A DNA stretch of 14,819 nt from Acidobacteriaceae bacterium (GCA_025462805.1 JAOAPJ010000096.1:1-14819); one strand, 5' to 3'; positions 1 through 7,743 are shown, counted from the stretch's first letter. The notes: generated by a model from the letters alone, not told the origin. Made by a program: numbers and translations.

Positions 1-1
1 T

Positions 2-769
2 GCCGGCTACTGGGACCGGCTGCGGCAGGTGATCGTGGCCGACCATGAGCCCGAGAATGTGGTCCTGCTGGAGATCGAGCCGGAGAAGCAGAAAACGCTG
101 CCGGACTTCCATGTGCATGAGGATCGGTTGGGCATCCGAACGGTGGACATTGCGAAGCTGAAGAAGCGAGGGCGGCGGCTGTTCTATGTCGATGGAGAGC
201 GCGAGGTGGCGATTGAGCGCATGTATAACCGCGCGATTGTGGATGAGCTGGAGCAGAAGGGCGTCGCGCTGCCCTTCGACTATCGCGACGATCTGGACGT
301 GGAGTGGGCCGGGCACCCGAACTGGTACTTCCGTATCAGCAAGTTTGCCATTCCCTGGCTGAAGCACTGGTCGGTGCCGGCGGCGGTGTTCCTGGACGAC
401 TATGACGCGGGGAGTGGGCGCGAGGCGCTGGGGGAGGATCGCGAGCAGTGGGTGCTGAAGCCGCTGTACTCGTTTGCCGGCAAGGGCGTGCAGTTCGGAC
501 CGAGCGACGCGGAGTTAGCCACGATTGCGCGCGGGCATCGGCACAACTTTCTGCTGCAGCAGCGGGTGCGCTTCGAGCCGGTGATCGATACGCCGCGCGG
601 GATGACGCAGGCGGAGATTCGGATCATGTATTGCTGGCCGGATGGCGGCGCGCTGCAGCCGATGATCTCGCTGATCCGCATGGGGCGCGGCATGATGATG
701 GGTGTCGACCACAATCGCAATCAGGAGTGGGTTGGGGCTTCTGCCGCCTTCTGCCGGATGGAGGACTGA
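2..769 (+). CDS. ATP-grasp-like protein, 3' portion (5' end outside window)
   Basis: The frame is open from the first bases, so the start lies upstream; a GTG at 29 is in frame, but the sequence before it reads like ordinary protein (AGYWDRLRQ). About 255 residues are visible. The pattern resembles the ATP-binding half of an ATP-grasp ligase: a strand with a lysine (WVLKPLYSFAGKGV, Lys codon at 458-460, followed by a Gly/Lys-rich loop), an LLQQRV strand, and an acidic strand EIRIMYCW (Glu codon at 614-616). It may resemble the glutathionylspermidine-synthase / pre-ATP-grasp type, but substrate and product cannot be told from sequence. The TGA at 767-769 is one base before the next ATP-grasp gene and a GGAGGA ribosome site sits inside its last codons, so the two are translationally linked and probably work together. 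Coding is secure; family is moderately sure. Confidence 0.8.
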   Translation, partial: AGYWDRLRQVIVADHEPENVVLLEIEPEKQKTLPDFHVHEDRLGIRTVDIAKLKKRGRRLFYVDGEREVAIERMYNRAIVDELEQKGVALPFDYRDDLDVEWAGHPNWYFRISKFAIPWLKHWSVPAAVFLDDYDAGSGREALGEDREQWVLKPLYSFAGKGVQFGPSDAELATIARGHRHNFLLQQRVRFEPVIDTPRGMTQAEIRIMYCWPDGGALQPMISLIRMGRGMMMGVDHNRNQEWVGASAAFCRMED

Positions 770-770
770 G

Positions 771-1976
771 GTGAGTGACAAGCAGCCGTTGATCTTCTGT
801 CTGAGCACGTATGTGAAGGGGCAGGCATTTCTGCGCGAGTGTGCGCGGCTGGGCTGCCGGGTGGAGCTGCTGACCACCTACAAGCACGGGGATGCCGATT
901 GGCCGCGCGACATCCTGCATGAGCTGCACCTGATGCCGGAGGAGATGACGGTGGCGCAGGTGCTGAACACGGTGATGTACCTGGCACGGGAGCGGCGGAT
1001 CGATCGAATCGTGGCGCTGGATGAGTTCGACATGGAGACGGCGGCAAGCCTGCGTGAGCACATGCGGCTGCCCGGACTGGGTGAGTCGGCGACGCGTTTT
1101 TTCCGCGACAAGTTGGCGATGCGGGTGCGGGCCAAGGAGGCGGGGCTACTGGTCCCGGAGTTCACTGGCGTCTTCCATCACAAAGACCTGTACCACTGGA
1201 TGCAGGAGACGCCCGCACCGTGGATGCTGAAGCCGCGCACGGATGCTTCGGCGATCGGCATTCGCAAGCTGCATAAGGCGGAGGAGCTGTGGCCGCTGCT
1301 GGAGGAGTTGGGCGATCGGCAGTCGCACTTTCTGCTGGAGCGGTTCGTCGGTGGAGATATTTTTCATGCGGACGGCGTGGTGTGGAAGGGGCAGACGCTC
1401 GCCACGCCGGTGCACCAGTATGGCAAGCCTCCGTTTCAACTGATGCATCAGGGCGGCGTCTTTACCACGCGCAGCGTGGATCGCAGTTCGGATGCGGCGA
1501 AGCAAATTCCGGAGTTGCATCAGCGACTGATCACCGCACTCGGATTGCAGAACGGCGTCACGCATACGGAGTGGATCCGGGCGGCGGAGGATGGACGCTA
1601 CTACTTCCTGGAGGCGGCGGCGCGAGTGGGCGGCGCCTTCATCGCGGATGTGATCGAGCAGGCCAAAGGCTTCAATCCCTGGGTGGAATGGGCGCGTATT
1701 GAGGTAGCCCTGGCGCAAGGTGAGGAGTACACGCTGCCGAAGCTGCGGGACGAATACGCAGGAAGTGTGCTGTGCCTGGCTCGCGACGCCATGCCGGTGA
1801 CTGACCGCTATGACGCGCCGGAGATTGTGTACCGGATGCAAAAGCATCACCACGCCGGGTTGATTGTGCGCTCGGCGGACGCGGCGCGTGTGGAGGCGCT
1901 GGTGGAGGAGTATGCGCGGAGGTTCGCTGAGGACTTTCTGGCAATCCAACCGGCACCGGCCAAGGCGACGGCCTGA
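771..1976 (+). CDS. ATP-grasp domain ligase
   Basis: A 401-residue cytosolic ATP-grasp protein of the carbamoyl-phosphate-synthase/biotin-carboxylase-like type, expected to form an acyl-phosphate with ATP and couple it to an amine or other nucleophile; the substrate is unknown. Visible parts: an N-terminal Rossmann-like domain (about 1-100, ending VALDEFDMETAASLREH), FRDKLAMR at 111-118, a nucleotide-binding lysine in WMLKPR (Lys154), the hinge strand LLERFVGGDIFHADGVV from 188, Glu267 in THTEWI and the metal-binding FLEAAARVGG (Glu281) with a small C-terminal lid domain. The GTG at 771 is chosen because GGAGGA at 760-765 lies five bases before it; the same frame reaches further upstream (ATG at 702), but that start lies deep inside the preceding gene and would add residues unlike the family. 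It starts one base after that gene's stop, so the pair forms an operon. A product such as a modified amino acid or short peptide is a guess. Confidence 0.92.
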   Translation: MSDKQPLIFCLSTYVKGQAFLRECARLGCRVELLTTYKHGDADWPRDILHELHLMPEEMTVAQVLNTVMYLARERRIDRIVALDEFDMETAASLREHMRLPGLGESATRFFRDKLAMRVRAKEAGLLVPEFTGVFHHKDLYHWMQETPAPWMLKPRTDASAIGIRKLHKAEELWPLLEELGDRQSHFLLERFVGGDIFHADGVVWKGQTLATPVHQYGKPPFQLMHQGGVFTTRSVDRSSDAAKQIPELHQRLITALGLQNGVTHTEWIRAAEDGRYYFLEAAARVGGAFIADVIEQAKGFNPWVEWARIEVALAQGEEYTLPKLRDEYAGSVLCLARDAMPVTDRYDAPEIVYRMQKHHHAGLIVRSADAARVEALVEEYARRFAEDFLAIQPAPAKATA

Positions 1977-2051
1977 CGGATCATGACCCGACCAGATCAC
2001 CGAACGATGGATGCCGCCACGCGACTCTCTCAAGTATCGTAGTGGCTGCCC

Positions 2052-3779
2052 ATGTTCTGCTCTCTCACTAACTCATCTCTTCGGTTCGCATTCCTCGGCC
2101 TACTGGTGTTGGCGCTGCCCGCGCTGGCGCAGTCGCCCACACCTGCCAAGGAGCCGGATGCGCTCCCCGGCACTTTCGTCGATGTGACGGCAAAGGCGGG
2201 TGTGCACTTCCAGGGCAAGGCGTCGCACACGGCGAAGAAGTATCTGCTGGAGACGATGGGCTCTGGTGTGGCGCTGTTTGACTACGACAACGATGGGCGG
2301 CTGGACATGTTCTTCGTGAACGGCGCACCACTGAGCGATCCAACAGCGAAGGGGATGGTTCCGCAGAAGACCGGAGCGGAGTACTGGAACCGGCTGTATC
2401 ACCAGAAGAAGGATGGCAGCTTCGAAGATGTGACGGAGAAGGCTGGTCTCGCGGGCGTGGGCTACGGAATGGGCGTTGCGGCCGGCGATTATGACAACGA
2501 CGGGCACGAAGACCTGTACGTAACCGCGTACGGCGGCAATCGGCTGTACCACAACAACGGGGACGGCACGTTTACAGACGTCACGGAGAAGTCTGGCACC
2601 GGAGGCAGCGGGTGGTCCACCTCTGCGGCGTGGGTGGACCTGGACAACGATGGCCTGCTCGACCTGGTGGTGCTGCGTTACGTGCGATGGGACTTCGAAG
2701 ACATTTTCTGCGGCGAACATCGCGAGGGCTACCGCGCCTACTGCCATCCGGACGTGTTTCAGCCGATCAGCGCGCTGGTGTATCACAACGACGGCCATGG
2801 CCACTTCACCGAGATCGCGGCCAAGGCAGGGCTGAACAAAGCGGGCAAGGGCCTGGGCATTGCGCTGGCCGACTTCGATCGCGATGGCAAGGTGGACATC
2901 GTCGTCGCGAACGATTCGATGCTGGAGTTTCTCTATCGCAACAAGGGCGATGGGACCTTTGAAGAGACGGGGCTGACGGCAGAGATCGCCGTGGATGGGG
3001 ACGGCCGCACCTATGCAGGGATGGGCGTGGACTTTCAGGATTACAACAACGACGGCCTGCCCGACCTGGTGATCACCAACCTGGCGAATCAGAAGTATGC
3101 GCTCTATAAGAACAACGGCGACGGAAGCTTTACCTACGACAGTTACATGAGCGGCATCGGCGGTATGACCCTGCTGCATTCGGGCTGGGGGATCCACTTC
3201 CTCGACTACGACAATGACGGGTTGAAGGACCTGCTGGTGACGCAGGGACACGATCTCGACACGATCCAGCTCAGCTTTCCGCAGCTTCGCTACAAGGAAC
3301 CGATGCTACTGGCGCGCAACACGGGCAAGCGATTCGTGGATGTGTCGGCGCAGTCCGGGGCGGTGTTCCAACAGGCATGGACAGGGCGGGGCATGGCAGT
3401 GGGCGACCTGGACAATGATGGCCGAATGGACGCGGTAGTGACAACCAACGATGGACCCGCGTATGTGCTGCACAACGAAACCTCCACCACGAATCACTGG
3501 CTGACGCTGGCCCTAACCGGGCATCGAAGCAATCGGGATGGCATTGGCGCAGAGGTGCGGGTGACGACCACCGCGGGCACACAGATGGTGACTGTGTCGA
3601 CCGCAGGCAGCTACCTATCGTCGAACGACAAGCGCGCACACTTCGGGCTGGGAAAGGACGCGTCTGCCAGTAAGGTGGAGATTCACTGGCCGAGCGGTAT
3701 CGTGCAGACGCTGACCAATGTCAAGGGAGACCGGATCGTCGATGTAGACGAACCGGCGCAGACCCCGACAACCAAGTAA
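2052..3779 (+). CDS. Secreted CRTAC1-family FG-GAP/VCBS repeat protein with ASPIC/UnbV C-terminal domain
   Basis: A 575-residue exported protein. Residues 1-26 form a signal peptide (hydrophobic FAFLGLLVLALPALA, cleavage near ALA-QS). Seven Ca-loop style FG-GAP motifs of the DxDxDGxxD kind occur at 77-85, 146-154, 196-204, 274-282, 330-338, 385-393 and 452-460, predicting a seven-bladed beta-propeller. Residues about 497-564 match the ASPIC/UnbV domain (GIGAEVRV ... GLG ... VEIHWPSG). Cys220 and Cys231 flank a loop between blades and could form a disulfide. Such proteins are numerous in Acidobacteriota and Planctomycetes; their role is poorly known, with extracytoplasmic calcium-dependent binding being likely. 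ATG 2052 is the first start after an in-frame TAG at 2040-2042; no clear Shine-Dalgarno is present. The gap of 75 bases to the ATP-grasp gene leaves it open whether it shares that transcript. Confidence 0.93.
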   Translation: MFCSLTNSSLRFAFLGLLVLALPALAQSPTPAKEPDALPGTFVDVTAKAGVHFQGKASHTAKKYLLETMGSGVALFDYDNDGRLDMFFVNGAPLSDPTAKGMVPQKTGAEYWNRLYHQKKDGSFEDVTEKAGLAGVGYGMGVAAGDYDNDGHEDLYVTAYGGNRLYHNNGDGTFTDVTEKSGTGGSGWSTSAAWVDLDNDGLLDLVVLRYVRWDFEDIFCGEHREGYRAYCHPDVFQPISALVYHNDGHGHFTEIAAKAGLNKAGKGLGIALADFDRDGKVDIVVANDSMLEFLYRNKGDGTFEETGLTAEIAVDGDGRTYAGMGVDFQDYNNDGLPDLVITNLANQKYALYKNNGDGSFTYDSYMSGIGGMTLLHSGWGIHFLDYDNDGLKDLLVTQGHDLDTIQLSFPQLRYKEPMLLARNTGKRFVDVSAQSGAVFQQAWTGRGMAVGDLDNDGRMDAVVTTNDGPAYVLHNETSTTNHWLTLALTGHRSNRDGIGAEVRVTTTAGTQMVTVSTAGSYLSSNDKRAHFGLGKDASASKVEIHWPSGIVQTLTNVKGDRIVDVDEPAQTPTTK

Positions 3780-3851
3780 GCCTCTCGGTGGGAGGCGGCG
3801 GGCCCCTCGTGAAGAGAAGTAAGGCGGCTTGCCTGGACAAGGCGCGCCGCC
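3780..3851 (+). terminator. Possible transcription end region: two G+C hairpins after the CRTAC1 gene
   Basis: Directly after the stop codon is GCCTC (3780-3784), a 7-base loop, then GAGGC (3792-3796). A second imperfect hairpin pairs GGCGG (3823-3827) with CCGCC (3847-3851), enclosing CTTG (3828-3831) against CAAG (3838-3841). Neither has a following T-run, so an intrinsic terminator is not demonstrated. The site lies between convergent genes, where a terminator is expected. The rest of the gap to 3957 is A/T-richer than its left flank and holds nothing recognisable. Confidence 0.25.
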
Positions 3852-3957
3852 TGCGATTGTCAAATATCAGAAGCGCTAAGATTCGATTTAAGGACTACTA
3901 CGCGAGAATCAGACGCAAGATAGACCAACGTCATGGTTTCAGAAGATCTTTGCCGAG

Positions 3958-4425
3958 CTATTCTTCGTGAGCGAGTTTCTCGCCGTTTGGACCGACCTGG
4001 ATTTCTGAATGTTTCTTGCCTGTTTGTATCTGGGCTTCATAGGCAACAAGAGCTCCGTGTTTGGTAAGGGATTCAACCTTTGTTATCTGCCCTCTCCCAG
4101 CCTTTGCCTGCAGTCCCGACTTGGCGGCTTCAGACAGCGACTCCAAAGCTACCTCTTCTTCGATCTCCATAAGCTGACCGTCCGGCGCAATGGTGACATC
4201 CTTCGAATGACCATTGCTCGTCATCTGCACCTCATACTCGAGCTTCCCATCCTCTTTGTCCTTGGAATAGCCGCGCACGGTTGCACCCTGGCTCTGCTCG
4301 TCAGCCGCCTTTTGCACGGCGGGTGGAAGATCCAATTTGCTGATCTTCGTCTCGGCTGCAGTTGCAATAAGGGTCAGGCCCATGCAGACGCATGTAATAC
4401 AGGCCGCTCTTGCTCTTAAGCTCAT
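3958..4425 (-). CDS. Small secreted PepSY-like protein
   Basis: A 155-residue exported protein. Residues 1-24 are a signal peptide (MSLRARAACITCVCMGLTLIATA, cleavage near ATA-AE). The mature part holds two similar alpha-beta units of PepSY/DUF2874 type: 34-92 (PPAVQKAADEQSQGATVRGYS, LEYEVQM, KDVTIAPDGQLMEIEEEV) and 93-150 (LSEAAKSGLQ, ITKVESLTKHGALVAYEAQI, HSEIQVGPNGEKL). PepSY-like proteins are periplasmic, often called protease-inhibitor-like, and are frequently controlled by two-component systems. I choose the ATG at 4423-4425 because GGAG (minus strand, 4435-4432) lies six bases before it; the in-frame ATG at 4429-4431 abuts that GGAG directly and would add only two residues. An 11-bp direct repeat lies 55 bases upstream, so the gene has its own promoter rather than depending on the gene behind it. 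The target of the protein is unknown. Confidence 0.85.
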   Translation of the reverse strand: MSLRARAACITCVCMGLTLIATAAETKISKLDLPPAVQKAADEQSQGATVRGYSKDKEDGKLEYEVQMTSNGHSKDVTIAPDGQLMEIEEEVALESLSEAAKSGLQAKAGRGQITKVESLTKHGALVAYEAQIQTGKKHSEIQVGPNGEKLAHEE

Positions 4426-4480
4426 TGTCATCTCCTATCTCTCGGTGAAGTAGTACCAACATCCATCCTATGGATGCTGT

Positions 4481-4497
4481 CTTAAAGGCTGCTTAAG
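4481..4497 (-). promoter_or_regulatory. PmrA/BasR-like box ahead of the PepSY gene
   Basis: Read on the minus strand the site is CTTAAG-CAGCC-TTTAAG, two YTTAAK half-sites 11 bp apart, which is the published form of the PmrA (BasR) box and the usual spacing for OmpR/PhoB-family regulators. It ends 55 bases before the PepSY start codon. Ten bases after it is TAGGAT (4470-4465), a reasonable -10 at the distance expected when the activator site replaces the -35. The same form occurs before asnB. No response regulator gene is in the window, so the regulator identity is inferred. Confidence 0.5.
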
Positions 4498-4622
4498 TCG
4501 AGCCTTGATGGTGGGTGTATTCACCGATTTATTTCCGGCGACACTGTTGGTTAGAGCTAACATCAACGTTTGCTTTCCGCCTTCAGATATCCGATCAGGG
4601 CGCAAGTCGCTACCGAGCATCT

Positions 4623-5879
4623 CTATGGCTTCGGCTGAGAAGAGACTGGAACATTCCGTGTCAACTTTCGCAAGAGAAACTCGCGAAGCAGATTTGTCGC
4701 CGCATTGCTCCCTGTGATGATGAGTCCGTTTCGGAAGGTGAGACTTGCGCTTCGATCCTGTTGGGAACGATAGATGTTCGAGACGCCTGCCGCGGCGAAG
4801 TTTCCCAGGATATGAGAGTAGTTCGGCTGCGAACGACCGTTGTCGCCTCGGGTGATCACAGTCGCCTCGATTGCGTAGAGCGCCCGCGAACGAGCGCTGC
4901 CATTTCCTTTGTAAAAATATCGAGGATCCTGATGGAAGAGAGAGGGGAACACAGCACTTCCGAGAAGCCGATCGATGGCACCGTCTGCATACGCTGCCCC
5001 ATAGCGTTTGCCGTAACCCTCCGCTCCGCGGCCGTAGCCGGGGAAGGTATTGTGGTATTGCTCCACGCCCGCAAGGCCTGCCGCGGACACGAATGCGACC
5101 GGGTCCAGGATGGAGCGAAGAGCAAGGCCCGTCTTCAGGCGAGGTGTGAGCGGAGCTGCATTCCATATGTAGCTGCTGTAGAAGTTTGGCACGATGCCCA
5201 AGGCTCTCTGCTTCTCCTCCAAGTGGACCTGGGCCTCAGCAACCTGGTGTTGCGTCGCGAAGACCTCCACATTGGCGCTTGTCGATGCCATGGGGAGGCG
5301 AACCTGCTGCAGATCACGCTTTTCTCCTCCGGCCAGTGCCAGTTCGTCCGACTGGTAGGTACCGAGACCATTCGACATGGCTCTGAGTCGATATTTCCCG
5401 GGAGCGACCCTGGGGAAGCTGAACCTGCCGTTCGAGTCTGAGGTCGCAATGAGTTCCGTCGCTCGACCATCGCTAAGGGTGATTCGTGCCTGGGCGACTG
5501 CCGCGCCACTCTGGTCGTATACAACACCAGTAAGACTGGCATATGCCTCGCTTTGAGAAGGCGGAGCTGTTGGAATCTGTAAAGGGTTGGGCCGGGGCGC
5601 ATCGGGCAGTTCGCCACCCTTGGACGAAGCGACAACCTGTTGCGCCGATGCGTGCAATGAAGGGAGGCAACTGCCACCGAGCGAGAGACAGACGACGACT
5701 CCCCAACAGCTCCGCGCGAATCCATCGTGGAAGAAACGGGAGAATGGCTTTGGCTTGTTCGTTTGACGTCTTCGGGGATCAACATATACGCCGACGAGCG
5801 CCTGTGACCGCGAATTCCCAGAATGAGGCAGTCCCTGTATTCCTAGTAGCATCATCTTCCGCTGTTTGTTGATCACCAT
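4623..5879 (-). CDS. Exported carboxypeptidase-regulatory-like domain protein (acidobacterial type)
   Basis: A 418-residue protein. After a long basic N-terminus comes a hydrophobic export segment (about 58-79, CWGVVVCLSLGG ... HASA-QQ). An LPDAP motif (91-95), recurrent in acidobacterial exported proteins, precedes a CarboxypepD_reg-like beta-sandwich (about 115-195: LTGVVYDQSGAAVAQARITL, SDSNGRFSFPRVAPGKYRL). The C-terminal part (about 228-410) has a pattern I recognise from acidobacterial proteins: LGIVPNFYSSYIWNAAPLTP, GYGRGAEGYGKRYGAAYADG, FPSLFHQDPRYFYKG, NYSHILGNF. The role is unknown, probably in the cell envelope; there is no TonB-receptor barrel. The frame extends upstream to 5936, but that would place a palindromic operator and promoter inside the gene, so ATG 5879 is chosen; it lacks a good ribosome site, and ATGs at 5855 and 5852 are alternatives. 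The operator suggests control by the neighbouring BlaI repressor. Confidence 0.85.
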   Translation of the reverse strand: MVINKQRKMMLLGIQGLPHSGNSRSQALVGVYVDPRRRQTNKPKPFSRFFHDGFARSCWGVVVCLSLGGSCLPSLHASAQQVVASSKGGELPDAPRPNPLQIPTAPPSQSEAYASLTGVVYDQSGAAVAQARITLSDGRATELIATSDSNGRFSFPRVAPGKYRLRAMSNGLGTYQSDELALAGGEKRDLQQVRLPMASTSANVEVFATQHQVAEAQVHLEEKQRALGIVPNFYSSYIWNAAPLTPRLKTGLALRSILDPVAFVSAAGLAGVEQYHNTFPGYGRGAEGYGKRYGAAYADGAIDRLLGSAVFPSLFHQDPRYFYKGNGSARSRALYAIEATVITRGDNGRSQPNYSHILGNFAAAGVSNIYRSQQDRSASLTFRNGLIITGSNAATNLLREFLLRKLTRNVPVSSQPKP

Positions 5880-5899
5880 TTCTAAACAGTTGACTCTCA

Positions 5900-5917
5900 A
5901 TCTTAACTGATTAAGAC
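5900..5917 (-). promoter_or_regulatory. Palindromic operator 1, predicted BlaI-family binding site
   Basis: Minus-strand sequence GTCTTAATCAGTTAAGAT: arms TCTTAA and TTAAGA around a 4-base centre. It matches operator 2 (8237-8254) at 16 of 18 bases. It lies 21 bases before the start codon of the carboxypeptidase-regulatory-like gene and overlaps its predicted -10. On the plus strand TTGACT (5890-5895) with TAAGAC (5912-5917), 16 bases apart, could form a promoter toward the small gene at 6075. The link to BlaI is inferred from proximity and recurrence. Confidence 0.6.
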
Positions 5918-5930
5918 TTGGTAGTGCCAA
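5901..5930 (-). promoter_or_regulatory. Predicted promoter of the carboxypeptidase-regulatory-like gene
   Basis: On the minus strand TTGGCA (5930-5925) is separated by 18 bases from TTAAGA (5906-5901). The palindromic operator covers the end of the spacer and the -10, the classical position for a repressor that blocks RNA polymerase. The leader to ATG 5879 would be short, about 15 bases, fitting the lack of a ribosome site. Confidence 0.35.
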
Positions 5931-6074
5931 TGACACCTCAATAGAAATTTCATTCAGCTATGGAGTGTCGAACGAACACTATCCAGAATGGTTGGACGCG
6001 CGAAAGCGGTGGAAGATGGCAGGCCTCTTAAACACAACTGCATGGCGAGGTACCCAGCACATCGGAGCAGATGT

Positions 6075-6242
6075 ATGAGTACAGAGTCGACTGGGAAGGT
6101 GACTCGCCAGGTCCGGCAGTTTGTATGGGCATGCCAGCTTGGAGTCTCCACCTTGGTTGCTTTCCTAAGGAGTGGTATTGGGCAGCTCGGGTGGACCTTT
6201 GTACTGGCGCTGGTGGTCCTTCTTGCACTTCTGATGCTTTGA
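6075..6242 (+). CDS. Possible small single-pass membrane protein, 55 aa
   Basis: ATG 6075 is preceded by GGAG at 6064-6067 with seven bases spacing. The product starts MSTESTGKVTRQVRQFVWAC and ends in a strongly hydrophobic stretch, about residues 38-55 (TFVLALVVLLALLML), directly at the C-terminus. That is the layout of a small tail-anchored or single-pass inner membrane protein with a basic N-terminal part inside. It lies on the opposite strand between the carboxypeptidase-regulatory-like gene and the M56 gene, divergent from the former, so operator 1 could also affect it. It matches no family I know. The good ribosome site and the membrane segment favour a real gene; its short length argues for caution. 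Confidence 0.45.
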   Translation: MSTESTGKVTRQVRQFVWACQLGVSTLVAFLRSGIGQLGWTFVLALVVLLALLML

Positions 6243-6316
6243 TTGTCCGCGCTCGTTCTGTGCTCTCCACGGTGCTGCCTTTGCACCTGAGCCAATTGCC
6301 ATGATCAGCGTTCAGT

Positions 6317-7732
6317 TCAGTCGTGGTCGTGGTCGCTGCCGCCGGAGAGCGACCCTAACTGTTGGGCCGCACCGACAGCTACGCTGGTCCAGGGGACAGA
6401 GAACCTGGGCGTGCTGCTTGGCGCAGACAGGCGGGGCACCGCTCCTTGCCCAGCAGGATTCGATGCTGTTGTGTTGTCACTTACGGATGTGTCCATTTCT
6501 GAGTTGAATTCGGTCAAAACATTCAATCCAGCTCGATGTTCGGCGGCCAAGGCTGGGTCACCAGGTTCAGAAACGGTCGGTATCGGAACGCCCGGAACAG
6601 CTACCTGTGCCTCGCTAATCGAACTTTTCAAACGCCTTTGCGCATTCACTCGACCTGTTGTATCGACTCGCGGCCTCATCGACATCGGGGTTGTACTGGT
6701 CAGGCGATTCAAGTCGAATGGCTCCGACGAGTTGAAGGCGACCCAAAGGACCGGAGCAGTGACGACGTATGCCCCACACATCATCGCGGCAAGGGCACTG
6801 CGGGTGGCGGCTCTCCCTGCACCTTCCGAGGTTGCCTCTTCCAGGATGGCACGGATCCGGAGATCCAGCAGGCCTGCGCCTGAGGTCATTCCAATACACC
6901 TGTCGAGGGAATCCTCTGTTGAAGAACCAAGACGAGCGAACCGTAGAAGGCAAGAGGCGTATCGGCTTCTTCCCTGGGGATGATCCTGAACGACCTCCGC
7001 ATCGCACGCCAGTTCCCTCTCCCGGACAGCGGCCTTGGAGGCATACCGGACAGAAGGATGGAACCACAGGACGATGCTGCACAACCTCATCAGGCTGTTC
7101 CACAATGCGTCCCTGCGTTGCACGTGCTTGAGCTCGTGCCACAAGGCCGCCTGAACGTCTTCCATCTCATGGGATTCGCAGGTGAGTGGCAAAACGACCT
7201 GCGGGCGCCACCAGCCGAGTGTGGCAGGGGAGCTTAGGCCGGGGAGCAGCCAGAGCGAGCAGTCCTTCAAATCGTGGGATGAGACCAGGCTATCAAAGGC
7301 GTATTGCAAAGCGACCGGAGGTGCGAGCCGATACTGCAGTGCCCGCTTGAGTCGAAGGTGGGAAGCCGTCTCGCGGACGAACAGAACCAGCACGACTGCG
7401 CAGTATCCGCCGAACACAATTGTCACCAGGGTCGAGAGGTCTTTCGCCGTCCAGGGCATCACAGCGACGCCGTGCGCTTTGTGCAGCGTGAAGGCATAGC
7501 GTGCGGTGACGCTTCGATCGGCTGCGACGGGTCCGGCAACCGCGATCAGCAGCATTCGCGCCCATTGCGCGATGAACAGGAGTAAGAAGCCCATCCAGAT
7601 GCGAAAGCGCGTCCGGTGACTCTGAACGATCCGGGTCGTCAGCAGGCACGTAGCCCATGCAAACGCACTCTGCAGCAAGAAGCTGCTTGCCATCGAAGCA
7701 ATCCGCAGACTCGCCGCTACACCGAGGCTCAT
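6317..7732 (-). CDS. M56-family (BlaR1/MecR1-like) membrane metalloprotease
   Basis: A 471-residue inner membrane protein. Hydrophobic segments lie near 11-30, 46-67, 101-118 and 311-333. The zinc-protease motif HELKH is at 199-203 (HELKHVQRRD), followed by the conserved RERELACDAEVV (237-248). In BlaR1/MecR1 this domain, once activated, leads to cleavage of the partner repressor. After the last membrane segment there are about 138 residues rich in Ser, Pro and Thr, ending in SGGSDHDHD; no penicillin-binding SxxK sensor domain is visible, so the signal is not predicted to be a beta-lactam. ATG 7732 is chosen because AAAGGCGG lies just before it; a GTG at 7745-7747 overlaps the blaI stop (GTGA), adds five residues and has no ribosome site. 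It is co-transcribed with the upstream repressor. Confidence 0.92.
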   Translation of the reverse strand: MSLGVAASLRIASMASSFLLQSAFAWATCLLTTRIVQSHRTRFRIWMGFLLLFIAQWARMLLIAVAGPVAADRSVTARYAFTLHKAHGVAVMPWTAKDLSTLVTIVFGGYCAVVLVLFVRETASHLRLKRALQYRLAPPVALQYAFDSLVSSHDLKDCSLWLLPGLSSPATLGWWRPQVVLPLTCESHEMEDVQAALWHELKHVQRRDALWNSLMRLCSIVLWFHPSVRYASKAAVRERELACDAEVVQDHPQGRSRYASCLLRFARLGSSTEDSLDRCIGMTSGAGLLDLRIRAILEEATSEGAGRAATRSALAAMMCGAYVVTAPVLWVAFNSSEPFDLNRLTSTTPMSMRPRVDTTGRVNAQRRLKSSISEAQVAVPGVPIPTVSEPGDPALAAEHRAGLNVLTEFNSEMDTSVSDNTTASNPAGQGAVPRLSAPSSTPRFSVPWTSVAVGAAQQLGSLSGGSDHDHD

Positions 7733-7743
7733 GGAACCGCCTT

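Noticed and set aside
1146..2033. 295-codon open frame on the minus strand
   Set aside because: It is antisense to the ATP-grasp gene with intact catalytic residues; Arg/His-rich product without recognisable domains.
2100..3251. 383-codon open frame on the minus strand
   Set aside because: It lies antisense to the FG-GAP protein gene; its Val/Ile/His-rich product mirrors the repeated Asp/Asn/Gly codons and has no family features or ribosome site.
3788..3970. 60-codon open frame on the plus strand after the CRTAC1 gene
   Set aside because: Very basic product, no ribosome site, overlaps the end of the PepSY gene; probably chance.
4461..4476. Short palindrome ATCCAT-CCT-ATGGAT
   Set aside because: It coincides with the predicted -10 of the PepSY promoter but occurs only once and has no counterpart at the other promoters.
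4546..4567. Inverted repeat with GTTAG/CTAAC core downstream of the carboxypeptidase-regulatory-like gene
   Set aside because: Short arms, no T-run in the direction of transcription, single copy; neither terminator nor operator can be supported.
4515..5441. 308-codon open frame on the plus strand
   Set aside because: It is antisense to the carboxypeptidase-regulatory-like gene, whose domain patterns are clear on the minus strand.
5880..5936. Longer N-terminus for the carboxypeptidase-regulatory-like protein
   Set aside because: It would put the operator and promoter inside the coding region, and the added residues do not look like a signal peptide.
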